In this document: positions 53,784 to 62,910 of the stretch, one piece after another | Position numbering within the stretch: position 1 is the first letter of the stretch | How the letters are laid out: each line of letters opens with the position of its first letter | Assembly: GCA_963699105.1 (NCBI GenBank) | Contig: CAVOTI010000001.1 | Coordinates: forward strand, 1,240,001-1,304,000 | Length of the DNA: 64,000 nt | Origin: Bog-756 sp963699105 | GTDB lineage: Bacteria; Actinomycetota; Acidimicrobiia; Acidimicrobiales; RAAP-2 | Reading direction: 5' to 3' | The notes under the pieces: generated by a model | Seen by the model: only the letters and a program-made list of their open reading frames with translations | Databases searched by the model: none | Told to the model about the DNA's origin: nothing | Translations under genes and position numbers: made by a program

Positions 53784-54065
53784 GTGATCCGGTCGTTCCG
53801 AGACAAGGAGACCGAGCGGATCTGGAGGAGGCAACGGGTCCGGCACCTTGACGACGGCACTCAAAGGATCGCCCTCCGCAAGCTGCTGATCCTCGACGCT
53901 GCCGAGGTTCTCGGCGACCTGAGGGTCCCTCCGGGCAATCGACTCGAAAAGCTGAAGGGCGATCGCGCCGGCTCGTACAGCATCCGTGTCAATCAGCAAT
54001 GGAGGATCTGCTTCAACTGGTCCGACGCTGGCGCCGAAGATGTCGAGCTGATCGACTACCACTGA
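53784..54065 (+). CDS. higB: HigB-type toxin (RelE/ParE superfamily)
   Basis: A GTG start gives 93 residues: MIRSFRDKETERIWRRQRVR, IALRKLLILDAAEVLGDLRV, PPGNRLEKLKGDRAGSYSIR and QWRICFNWSDAGAEDVELIDYH. The N-L-E-x-L-K-G-D-R-x-G-x-Y-S-I-R-V and Q-W-R-I-C-F patterns are diagnostic for HigB/GraT, a ribosome-dependent mRNA endonuclease. The length is typical. The antitoxin starts eleven bases after the stop, in the toxin-first order that defines higBA. It lies between tRNA fragment C and the tRNA-Glu gene. Confidence 0.9.
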   Translation: MIRSFRDKETERIWRRQRVRHLDDGTQRIALRKLLILDAAEVLGDLRVPPGNRLEKLKGDRAGSYSIRVNQQWRICFNWSDAGAEDVELIDYH

Positions 54066-54076
54066 GAGGAGAATCC

Positions 54077-54379
54077 GTGACCACGGCCACAACCATGCCC
54101 CCGATCCATCCAGGCGAGGTGCTGATGGAGGAGTACCTCGAACCCCTGGGCATCACGCAGCATCGCCTGGCTATCGCCATCGGAGTTCCGCCGCGGCGCA
54201 TCAACGAGATCGTCCACGGCAAGCGCAGGATCACCGCCGACACGGCCCTGCGTTTGGCGCGCTACTTCGGCACGTCTGAGCGATTCTGGATGAATCTCCA
54301 GGGGCGCTACGACCTCGAGGTAGAGCGAGACCGCCTCGTTGACACGCTCGACGAGATCACGCCGATGAAGAGCGCCTGA
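54077..54379 (+). CDS. higA: HigA-type antitoxin (XRE family)
   Basis: A GTG at 54077 follows GAGAGGAGAA and gives 100 residues; an internal ATG at 54095 is also possible. MPPIHPGEVLMEEYLEPLGI leads into the XRE helix-turn-helix (TQHRLAIAIGVPPRRINEIV), then GKRRITADTALRLARYFGTS and ERFWMNLQGRYDLEVERD, all family hallmarks. HigA binds HigB and represses the operon, probably through the inverted repeat at 53740. The gene ends 19 bases from the 3' end of the convergent tRNA-Glu. Confidence 0.9.
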   Translation: MTTATTMPPIHPGEVLMEEYLEPLGITQHRLAIAIGVPPRRINEIVHGKRRITADTALRLARYFGTSERFWMNLQGRYDLEVERDRLVDTLDEITPMKSA

Positions 54380-54397
54380 GCGACCTGCAGAGCTGAG

Positions 54398-54470
54398 CAG
54401 TCCCAACGGGGTTCGAACCCGTGTCTCCACCTTGAGAGGGTGGTGTCCTAGGCCTCTAGACGATGGGACC
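54398..54470 (-). tRNA. tRNA-Glu(CUC)
   Basis: A complete cloverleaf. The acceptor GGTCCCA (5' end at 54470) pairs with TGGGACT (54399-54405), the anticodon stem CCACC/GGTGG encloses loop CTCTCAA with anticodon CTC, and the T-arm carries TTCGAAC. CCA is not encoded. Its 3' half is repeated at 14287, 51809 and 53554. Confidence 0.95.
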
Positions 54471-54560
54471 CTGTCCGGTCCGTCCCTCCCGGAACGGACC
54501 ACCTCCTGCCCCGTCGGCCGAGACAGTCCAAACTACTGCGGCCAACGATGGCTGCCAGCG

Positions 54561-54633
54561 CTCGGGGGGGAGGGCTCGAACCTCCAACCTCATGAACCAG
54601 AATCATGCGCGCTGCCAGTTGCGCCACCCCCGA
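54561..54633 (-). tRNA. tRNA-Gln(CUG)
   Basis: A complete cloverleaf: acceptor TCGGGGG/CCCCCGA, D-stem GCGC/GCGC, anticodon stem CATGA/TCATG with loop TTCTGGT (anticodon CTG), T-arm GGAGG-TTCGAGC-CCTCC. CCA is not encoded. It is 90 bases upstream of tRNA-Glu on the same strand, so the two are probably co-transcribed. Confidence 0.95.
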
Positions 54634-54765
54634 ATGGGCGAACGCGCCAATTTAGCCGACCCCGGGTGGCCGGGGGACGGTGGGATCAAGTGGCGTCGAC
54701 GCCCCCGGTGCCGAGGACGCCCGCCGATCAGGGACCGTGCCTGCATCACTACGATCGGTGGGCCA

Positions 54766-55916
54766 ATGGCCTCGGAACGGGTGGTGATCGTCGGCGGAGG
54801 GATCATCGGCACCATGCACGCCCTGGAGGCCACCCGGCGGGGATGGGAGGTCGTCCACCTGGAGGCGGACGCCGGGCCCCGGCGGGCTTCGGTGCGGAAC
54901 TTCGGGCTGATCTGGGTGAGCGGGCGGGCGCCCGGGGCCGAGCTGGACCTGGCCCTTCGGTCACGGGATCTGTGGCACCGACTGGCCGACGTGGCCCCTG
55001 ACATCGGATTCCGGCCTCTGGGCTCGCTGACCATCGCCACTCACCCGGCCGAACTGGCGTTGATGGCCGAGGTGGCGGATCTTCCCGACGCCCGAATGCG
55101 TGGCCTCGAGCTGGTCGACGAGACCGGTGTGCGCTCCCTCAACCCGGTGGTCAAAGGGGATCTGGTCGGCGGCCTGTGGTGCCGGAGCGATGCCGTTGTC
55201 GAACCCGGCTCGGTCCTCGGTGCGCTCCGCGCCACCCTCGAGGCCTCGGGACGCTACCGGTGGCTGGCCGGTCGACAGGTGGTCGACGTACCCGTCAGGT
55301 CCGGGGCCGGCGCCACCGTGGTGGACCACCGGGGCGACCGTCACCACGGAGCGCTGGCCATGCTGTGCATCGGCGACCGGCTGTCGGGCCTCGGGGGACG
55401 GGTGGGCGCCGCCCTGGCCGGCGCACCGATCCGGCGGTGCCGGCTGCAGATGATGCAGACCGCTCCCGCCGCCGAGCCCGTGGCCACCGCCATCGCCGAC
55501 GCCGACTCCATGCGCTACTACCCGGCCTTCGACCTGCCGGGCCGGGACCGGCTGCCCCCCGCCCGACCGGAGACCGCCGCCTGGGGCATGCAGCTCCTGC
55601 TCGTCCAACGCTCCAGCGGAGGCCTGACCATCGGCGACACCCACGTCTACGACGAGCCGTTCGACTTCGCCGTCGACGAGACCCTGTACGACGCCCTCCG
55701 CGTACCGGGCCGAGTCGATCCTGGGCTGGAGCCTGCCCCCGGTTATCCGGCGGTGGGCCGGGACCTACAGCGCCACCACCGACCACCGGACCCACTGGTC
55801 GTGGCCGATCGACCCGTCGGTGCGGGTGGTCACCGGCTCCGGCCGGACGGGGGATGACCCTGTCCCCCGCCATCGCCGAGCAGACCTGGGACGAGTGGGA
55901 CGAGTTGGCCGGATGA
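54766..55916 (+). CDS. FAD-dependent oxidoreductase (DadA/phosphonate-associated type)
   Basis: The ATG at 54766 starts ASERVVIVGGGIIGTMHALE, a clean FAD-binding GxGxxG. Then come VVHLEADAGPRRASVRNFGL and IWVSGRAPGAELDLALRSRD, the R-N-F-G pattern typical of the TIGR03364 clade. The middle has VVEPGSVLGALRATLEASGR and MLCIGDRLSGLGG. After a slip near 55720 the C-terminus continues in another frame to AEQTWDEWDELAG at 55916. Relatives oxidise N-methyl- or hydroxy-2-aminoethylphosphonates. The stop overlaps the ATG of the phosphonatase-like gene, matching the known pairing of the two families. Confidence 0.75.
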
Positions 55917-56599
55917 GCGCCCCGATCCGGATGGTGGCCCTGGACATGGCCGGCACCACCGTGGCCGACGGCGGTGCGGTCGAGGAGGCCTTCCAGCGGG
56001 CACTGGACTCGGTCGGCCTCACCGCCGGCGAGCTGAGGGCCGATCCCCAGGAGTACGTCCGTCGCACCATGGGCCAGTCGAAGATCACCGTGTTCACCGA
56101 GCTGCTGGGGGGCGACCGGCACCGGGCCGACCGGGCCAACTCGGCCTTCGAGGTCGCCTTCGACCAGGCCGTCGACCGGGGCGAGGTGGCCGCCATCCCC
56201 GGGGCGGAGTCGGCCATTCGGCGTCCTCCGCGATGCCGGGATGCGGATCTGTCTGACCACCGGTTTCTCCCCTGCCACCCGTGACCGGATCATCGCAGCC
56301 CTGGGATGGGAGGGATCGGTCGACCTGGCCCTGTCGCCGGCCGACGCCGGACGGGGACGGCCCTGGCCGGACATGATCCTGACCGCCGTGCTCCGGCTGC
56401 GGATCGACGACGTGGCCGAGGTGGCGGTGGTCGGCGACACCGCCAGCGACCTCCTGGCCGGCACCCGGTCCGGCGCCTCGCTGGTGATCGGCGTGCTCAG
56501 CGGCGCCCACTCCCGCCCCGAGCTCGACCCGGCCCCCCACACCCATGTGATCGACTCGGTCGCCGATCTTCCCGAGCTGCTCGTCCACCGGTGCGCTGA
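55913..56599 (+). CDS. Phosphonatase-like HAD hydrolase (PhnX-like), frameshifted
   Basis: The ATG at 55913 begins APIRMVALDMAGTTVADGGA, the HAD motif I (D-M-A-G-T-T) of phosphonoacetaldehyde hydrolase-like enzymes. EYVRRTMGQSKITVFTELLG is the cap, where K is the place of the Schiff-base lysine to check. After a slip near 56220 the frame gives GMRICLTTGFSPATRDRIIA (motif II Thr) and AEVAVVGDTASDLLAGTRSG (motif IV). A further slip is needed to end near 56599. It would split phosphonoacetaldehyde into acetaldehyde and phosphate, using the product of the coupled oxidoreductase. Confidence 0.75.
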
Positions 56600-56639
56600 C
56601 CGGCGGGACGGCCACCCGACCGGCCCGGCCGGCCGAGCG

Positions 56640-58206
56640 TCACCACCAGTCGTCCCGGGCCACCACCGCCCCGGCCCGTTCGGTGAGCATGGTGCCCGGA
56701 CAGCGTGCGGTCGTCGTTGCGCATCCTCCACCGGGCCAGTCGCTGGGCCGCCCTCCCAGCCGAGCTCGGCGCCGCGCCCGGCGGGACCAGGTCGTGCAGC
56801 TGGTCGGGATCGGCGGCCAGGTCGAACAGCGATCGGAGGCAGGACACCGGGGTCGGCGGCGAACTGCACGTACTTGGCGTCGCGGCCCTCGACCACGTCG
56901 AGGGAGCAGTGGGCCATGGGCACGTCAAAGTAGCCGTTCGGCCAGGCCGGGTGGCGGGGTTGGCGAAGTTCCAGCTCCAGTGGGCCTCGTCCCGCCAGTG
57001 CTCGGGCCGCCTCCGGCACCGGAGCCGTCGCCGGTGATGAAGGGCTGGAGCCCGAAGCCGTCGGCCTGGAGGGGGACCTCGATGCCCAGCCACCGGCAGA
57101 TGGTGGGCAGCACGTCGACGGACTCGGTGAAGGCGTCGACCACCCCGACCCCGTCCCCCGTCGGCCGCCGGGTCGGGGTCGCGGACGATCAGCGGGACGT
57201 GAAAGGACTCGTCCCAGTAGCCGAGCTTCTCGATCAGCCAGTGGTCGCCGCCCATCTCACCGTGGTCGCTGGTCACCACCACCAGGGTCGAGTCCGAAAG
57301 ACCGGTCGAGTCGAGATGGTCGAAGAGGAGGCCGAGCCGGTCGTCGACCTCTTTTTGGGCCCCGTGGTAGGTGGCCCGGAGCTGGCGGCGCTCGCTCTCG
57401 TCCTCCGGGGCGGCCGACGAGCGGGAGGCGAGAGGACCACCCGGTTGAGCGGGTGGGCGGCGGCCTCTTCCGCCTTGGTGGGGGCGGCCACGAAGGGCGG
57501 GAGGTCGTCGGCGTCGTAGAGGTCGTGGTAGCCGACCGGGTTCCGCCGGGGCGGGTGGGGACGGATGAACGAGGCGTGGACGAAGAACGGCTCGTCTCCG
57601 TTCCGGTCGAGCCACGAGGTGACGCGACTCCACCAGAAAGGCCGTCTCCGACTGCTCGGGCGAGAACCGGGCCGGCGCCCACGTCGAGCCGTGCCGGTCG
57701 GCACCCGGGTAGCCGGCGATCGGGCTGGTAGAGGTCGCGGGGCCGGGCCGGCACGTCCACCCCCTGGGCGGCCAGCCACTTGCCCCATTCGAGGCTGCCG
57801 GCCTCCCAGGGGTCGTGCACCACGGGCCGGAACCCCGGGAGCACACCCTCGTAGGAGTGGAGTCGTGGATCGCCGGCGGGGACGGTCGCGGGTCGACGCT
57901 GGTGTCGGTGTAGCCGAACAGCACCGGGTCGTAGCCGGCCTGGCGGGCCAGCAGGGCCACGTTGGTGAAGCGGGCGTCGAGGGGCGTGCCGTTGTTGATC
58001 GACCGGTTGTGGTGCAGGTAGGTGCCGGTGTAGAGGCAGGCCCGCGACGGGCCGCACGGGGCGGCGTTGGCCCAGTGGTTGGCGAACAGGGTGCCCCGGG
58101 CGGCCAGGCGGTCGAGGGTGGGGGTGGTGAGCACCGGGTGGCCCAGCGCCGAGAGGCTGTCGCCCCGCCACTGGTCGACGGTGATGAACAAGACGTTGCG
58201 GTTCAC
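56640..58206 (-). CDS. Phosphonate monoester hydrolase/sulfatase-family enzyme, several frameshifts
   Basis: The ATG at 58206 opens NVLFITVDQWRGDSLSALGH, with the metal-binding Asp of the alkaline-phosphatase superfamily. Then comes ANHWANAAPCGPSRACLYTG, whose C-x-P-x-R is the formylglycine-generating motif. ARQAGYDPVLFGYTDTSVDP follows, then in other frames SYEGVLPGFRPVVHDPWEAG, TLVVVTSDHGEMGGDHWLIE and, near the end, RTLSG and ERAGAVVARDDWW. Phosphonate monoester hydrolases share this set. Convergence with a phosphonate-oxidising pair supports a phosphonate or phosphodiester substrate, although arylsulfatase activity cannot be excluded. At least four indels interrupt it. Confidence 0.7.
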
Positions 58207-58254
58207 CGGCCCGACCCGCCGCCCCGCCTCACCGGCCCACCGCCCCGGATCGGT

Positions 58255-58930
58255 TCACGACGCCATAACCCGAGCGAGCTGTGCAGATCGCTCAGATGGT
58301 CGAACCCGATGATCCGGCCCGAGGCGCACCCCCACCGTCTCCTTGGCGAAGTAGGGAACGGTGGACCAGCCCCTGATCGGCGAGGTCCGGGTCGGGGTGG
58401 GCGACGGATCGAGGTGCAACGAGGAGGCGATGGCCAGGCTGCGGTCCTCGTGGAACGGATCGGTCACGATCAGCACCGTAGTGTCGCCCCGGGCCAGGAG
58501 GGTCGGGGCGGCCTGCGGCCAGGTTCTCCCACGAGTCGCTGCCGCCGGCCTCGAGGATGTCCCGTGCGCCGGGACCCCGGCGGTCATCAGGTAGCGGGCC
58601 GACGCCTCGGCCTCGGTGAAGCTGGTCGCCGGGCTCCTTCGAGCCGGTCACCATGACGGTCGGTGGCATAGCCCTGGTGCCACAGCAGGCTGGCCTGGTC
58701 GAGCCGGGCCCGCAGGTCCGGGGACGGCACCCCGTCGTACTGGGCCGCCCCCATCACCACGATGGCCCCGGCCGTGGTGGGGCTCGTAGCGGCGGGACGG
58801 TCAGCCAGACCTGGACGGCGGTGACCACCAGGTAGACGACGATCACCGGCGACCACCAGGCCGACCAGTCGGAGCACGAGCCGGAGGAGACGGCGCCCGG
58901 TCGGCGTGGCGGCACCAGCCCACCCGGCTC
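58255..58930 (-). CDS. YdcF/DUF218-family membrane protein, frameshifted
   Basis: An N-terminal hydrophobic stretch (SPVIVVYLVVTAVQVWLTV) is followed in other frames by GAIVVMGAAQYDGVPSPDLR (the signature start of DUF218), ARLDQASLLWHQGYA, VMVTGSKEPGDQ, ILEAGGSDSWENLA, and VLIVTDPFHEDRSLAIASSL to the stop at 58255. The order matches SanA/ElyC/YdcF proteins: a single membrane anchor and a Rossmann-like domain with roles in envelope homeostasis or vancomycin tolerance. Its reading needs three frame changes. The start is approximate. It is probably co-transcribed with gltX just upstream. Confidence 0.65.
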
Positions 58931-58965
58931 AGGCCACCGCCGTCCGGATCGGTGCCCGCCCGGCG

Positions 58966-60458
58966 TCATCGACCTGCTGGGCCGTCGACCCGCTCGTAGG
59001 GCGCTCTGCAGCCGGGCCAGGGTGCGCTCGGGGCCGAGGACCTCCAGGGCCTCGAACAGCGGGGGCCCGACCCGGCGGCCGGTGACCGCCACCCGGATGG
59101 GCGCCTGGGCCTTGCCCAGCTTGCGGCCGACGCCCTCGCCCAGGGCCAGGGTGGCGGCGTGGAGCGCGTCGCGCCTCCAGGTCGCCGGCCAGCGGCCGGT
59201 AGGCGTCGATGGCGACGGCCAGGATGGTGCCGGCCAGCTCGTCGCCGGCCACCGCCTTGGCCCACGACTCCTCGTCGATGGCCGGCTGGTCGAGGAAGAG
59301 GAAGTCGACCATGGCCGGCACCTCGGCCAGCACCGCCACCCGCTCCTGGACCAGCGGGGCCATGCGCGGCGAACACCGCCTGGTCGAATCCCGACTCCGG
59401 CCACGGGCGCCCGCGTCGCCGGTCAGCCACGGCCGGCACGCCTCGATGAAGGCGTCGAGCGGCATGGCCCGGATGTACTCGCCGTTCATGTGGGTCAGCT
59501 TGGCCACGTCGAAGAAGGCCGGCGAGTGGTTGACGTCCTCCAGCCGGAACCAGTCCACCATCTGGTCGGTGTCGAAGATCTCCTCGCCCCCGGGCGGGCT
59601 CCAGCCCAGCAGGGCCAGGTAGTTCACGAAGGCATCGGGCAGGTAGCCCTGGTCGCGGTAGGACTCGACCGCCACCGGGTCCCGCCGCTTGGACATCTTC
59701 TTGCGCTGCTCGTTGACCAGCATGGGCAGGTGGGCGAAGACCGGCAGGCCCGGGGTGCCGGCCCGATGCCCGACCCCGGCCGAGCCGTCGGTCGTCCACC
59801 CGAGGCCGACCAGCGCCTCCCACACCAGGACCCCCCGGGGGGTGGTGGGCAGCAGGTCCTCGCCCCGGATCACGTGGGTGATGGCCATGTCGATGTCGTC
59901 GACCACGTTGGCCAGCACGAACAGCGGGGCCCCGCTGGCCTTCACGGCCACGAAGTCGTCCATGGCGGCACTGGGGAACTCGACCGGCCCGCGGATCACG
60001 TCGAGGACGGTGACGTCGCCCTCGTCCGGCGTGCGGAACCGCAGGGCGTTCCCCTCCCGCGGGAGGTGCCGGGTCGCGGCAGTAGCCGTCGTAGCCGGGG
60101 GTGAGGATGCCGGCCGCCTGGTTGCGGGCGTCGATCTCCTCGCGGGTGCAGTCGCAGGCGTAGAGCGGGCCGGCCTCCCACAGGGCGTCGACGGCCTGGC
60201 CGTAGCGTGCGGTGCGGAGCGACTGGCGGAACGGGCCCTCGTCGGGGTCCATGTGACAGCCAGTGCATGGCCGAGATGATCCCGTCGACCCACTCCTCGC
60301 GTCCGCGCTCGGCGTCGGTGTCCTCGATGCGGAGGACGAAGGTGCCGCCCGACTCGGCGGGCCACCAGCCAGTTGAACAGGGCGGTGCGGGCGCTGCCGA
60401 CGTGGAAGTAGCCGGTGGGCGACGGGGCGAACCGAACCCTCGGGGCGTCCCCGGCCAC
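58966..60458 (-). CDS. gltX: Glutamyl-tRNA synthetase, frameshifted
   Basis: The GTG at 60458 opens PRVRFAPSPTGYFHVGSART, the class I HIGH-like motif (HVGS), and ALFNWLVARR. After slips near 60355 and 60255 other frames supply GGTFVLRIEDTDAERGREEW and MDPDEGPFRQSLRTARYGQA. The main frame resumes with ALRFRTPDEGDVTVLDVIRG, ITHVIRGEDLLPTTPRGVLV and KKMSKRRDPVAVESYRDQGY (KMSKR). A C-terminal anticodon-binding part ends near 58966. It charges tRNA-Glu and, in bacteria with GatCAB, often tRNA-Gln. All motifs are intact, so the many indels are surely assembly errors in this essential gene. Confidence 0.85.
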
Positions 60459-60465
60459 GCCGCGG

Positions 60466-60663
60466 TTACTCGTCTTCGACGATGGTGATGGCGCCGGTCG
60501 GGCAGCCGTTGGCCGCCTGGCGGACCTTCTCGCGGAGCTCCTCGCCCGGGTGCTCGTTCAGCACGTAGAGGAATCCGTCGTCCCGGACCTCGAACACCTC
60601 GGGAGCGATGCCCATGCACACGGCATTGCTGGCGCACTCGTCGTAGTCGACAACAATCTTCAC
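60466..60663 (-). CDS. Small ferredoxin, P450-partner type
   Basis: The 65-residue protein starts KIVVDYDECASNAVCMGIAP, then EVFEVRDDGFLYVLNEHPGE and AANGCPTGAITIVEDE. The cysteines (about residues 10, 16 and 54) give C-x5-C...C-P, so the middle Cys of the usual C-x2-C-x2-C is Ser/Asn. That is typical of [3Fe-4S] ferredoxins that feed actinobacterial P450s. It lies eight bases upstream of gltX in the same direction. It could serve the P450 at 49239, but this is inference. Confidence 0.85.
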   Translation of the reverse strand: MKIVVDYDECASNAVCMGIAPEVFEVRDDGFLYVLNEHPGEELREKVRQAANGCPTGAITIVEDE

Positions 60664-60794
60664 GTGATGCCTCCGTCAGACTCGGGAACCAGGCCGAGTG
60701 TACCGGCCCCACGGGCCCGACCGGGCCGGGCCGAGCGGCCGGCGCCAGGAGCGACCTCGCCCCCCGGTGTGGTCCGTGGGCTAGAACACCGGTC

Positions 60795-62118
60795 ATGGCC
60801 CAGGGCGAGCGGACGCCGCACCCCGGATCCCGGCGACCCCGCGACCCGGGCGGCCCCCGGCCGGCGGGTCGGTGGCCGGCCGCCTGGCAGTCGCCCTGGC
60901 GGCGGCCTGCTCGTCGGTGGCCACCGGGTCGGCGGCCCCTCGGGTACCACCGCCGCCCGGCCGACCGCCACCACCACCACCTCCGACGACAGCCACGTCA
61001 CCGCCTCCGCCCCGGCCCGGCCTGCCGCCCATCCGCCACGTCTTCGTCATCGTGCTCGAGAACGAGGGCTACGCCGACACGTTCGGCAGCCCCGTCGAAC
61101 GACCCGTACCTGGCCACCACCCTGCCGTCGGAGGGGGCGCTGCTCACCCAGCTACTACGGCATCGGCCACCACTCGAACGACAACTACGTCGCCCTGATC
61201 TCGGGCCAGGCCCCCAACCCCGACAACCAGGGCGACTGCCCGGACTTCGTCGACTTCCCCCCGACCGCCACGGTCGCGGCCGACGGCCAGATCTCCGACT
61301 CGGGCTGCGTCTACCCCACCAGCGGTCGACCACGGTGGCCAACCAGCTGACCGCGGCCGGCCTCACCTGGAAGGGCTACATGCAGGACATGGGCAACATC
61401 CCGCCCGCGAGTCGGCGGTCTGTGGCCACCCGGTGCGTCGGGCAGCGCTCGACCACACCGAGCGACGCCGTCGCCGGGCGACGGCTACGCCAGCCGGCAC
61501 GACCCCTTCGTCTACTTCCACTCGATCATCGACGACACCGCCCTGTGCGACGCCCACGTGGTGCCCCTCGGCACCACCACCGGGACGCTGCCGGCCGGCG
61601 CCCCGGCCGGCACCACCGGGCTGGCCACCGACCTCAAGTCCGTCGCCACCACGCCGAACTTCAGCTTCATCACCCCCAACCTCTGCAACGACGGCCACGA
61701 CTCCCCCTGCGTCAACCAGCCGGGCTCGGCCTCGCCGCTGCGTCAACATCGACGCCTTCCTCCAGACCTGGGTGCCGCTGATCACCGCCTCCCCGGCGTT
61801 CAAGAAGGACGGTCTGCTCGAGATCACCTTCGACGAGGCCGACACCGACGGCGGCGAGCCGACGCCTCGGCCTGCTGCAACGAGACACCCGGGCCGGCCG
61901 CCGCCGAGCCCGGGGAGTATCGGGCCCGGCGGGGGCCGGATCGGCGCCGGTGCTGCATCTCCCCGTTCATCAAGGGCGGCACGGTCATCAGCCGTGCCCT
62001 ACAACCACTACTCCACCCTGGCCACCATCGAGGACCTCTTCGGACTGGCCAAGCTGGGCCAGGCCCACGGTCAGCGCCACGTTCGGCAAGGGACATCTTC
62101 ACCGGTCCCGGGAGCTGA
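60795..62118 (+). CDS. Secreted phosphoesterase family protein, many frameshifts
   Basis: A basic start and hydrophobic RLAVALAAACSSVATGSAAP suggest a signal peptide. Mature blocks, scattered over three frames, are HVFVIVLENEGYADTFGS (metal/nucleophile region of the PF04185 fold), YYGIGHHSNDNYVALISGQA, LTWKGYMQDMGNIP, FVYFHSIIDDTALCDAHVVP, FSFITPNLCNDGHDSPC, LLEITFDEADTDGG and YNHYSTLATIEDLFGLAKLG. This set defines the phospholipase C/acid phosphatase-like phosphoesterases, exported proteins that release phosphate from lipids or esters. At least five indels break it. It is convergent with the DUF1275 gene. Confidence 0.75.
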
Positions 62119-62131
62119 GGACCGTCCTCAG
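62115..62131. terminator. Hairpin between convergent genes
   Basis: CTGAGG (62115-62120) and CCTCAG (62126-62131) flank ACCGT. It spans the phosphoesterase stop and the presumed end of the DUF1275 gene. Confidence 0.5.
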
Positions 62132-62861
62132 TCCGGCGGTCCCAGACCGGCTGGTCCCGGGACGACGTCCACACCATCACCGCCACCACCACCAGCAGCA
62201 CCGCGGCGATCAGCAGGCCGAACGGCTTGCGCCCATGCACCACGATCGCCGCCCCGACCAGGGCCCCGGTGAACATGGCCAGGGGCGAGAGCCCCCGTCG
62301 TCCGATGCTCGAGCCCGGCCGCCCGCCGGTCGGCTCTCGAAGCCGCCGCCGACGATGGTCATGGTCAGCACGGTGGTGGTCAGGTCGGGCACGGCCAGCT
62401 TGCGGGCGGTGCCGTTCTGCATGCCGGCGGCCAGGCCGAGCAACACGATCAGCAGGTAACGGATGAACCCGCGGCCCGGCTCGGCCGACACCCACCCGGC
62501 CACCGCGGCCCCGGTCACCAGCGTGACCTCGAAGGCGTGGAAGCGGCCAGCATCCGGCCACGGCTCCGGACCCAGATGGGTGACGACCCGACCGCTGGTG
62601 ACGCGCGCCGACCACGAAGGCCACCAACGCCAAGAACGACGCGCCGATGGAGAAGCCTTTGGCCCCGACCAAGGCGAAGGCCAGGAAGACCACGTTGCCG
62701 GTCATGTTGGCCACGAAGACGTGTCCGAGGACCAGGTAGCTGAAGGCATCCACCAGCCCGGTGACCACGGTCAGGACGAGGAGCAGGCGCCGTAGGGGCC
62801 CGTGCCGGTCCCCGAGGGGTGGTGCCACGGTGTGCCAGGCATCGGCCAGGGTTGTCAACAT
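62125..62861 (-). CDS. DUF1275/YoaK-family membrane protein, frameshifted
   Basis: The ATG at 62861 begins LTTLADAWHTVAPPLGDRHG. Then RLLLVLTVVTGLVDAFSYLV, LGHVFVANMTGNVVFLAFAL and GASFLALVAFVVGA give the first three helices with the DUF1275 signature (D-A-x-S-Y-L-x-L-G-x-V-F-V-A-N-M-T-G-N). Other frames supply LIVLLGLAAGMQNGTARKLA and VLTMTIVGGGFES, and a last helix LIAAVLLVVVAVMVWTS. The function is unknown; the family is often linked to stress or metal response. The frame has no stop near the expected end, so the 3' coordinate is approximate. Confidence 0.7.
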
Positions 62862-62910
62862 CGGAAAGCCTCCTCGACGGTCGGTGCCAGCGTGTCGGGC
62901 TCAGAGATCG

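Noticed and set aside
53252..54502. Repeated peptide fragments such as SRWRHGFEPRW and KVETRVRTPLGLL in frames near 13.9-14.3, 51.5-52.0, 53.2-53.6 and 54.0-54.5 kb
   Set aside because: They are conceptual translations of the tRNA-Glu 3' repeats, not a protein family.
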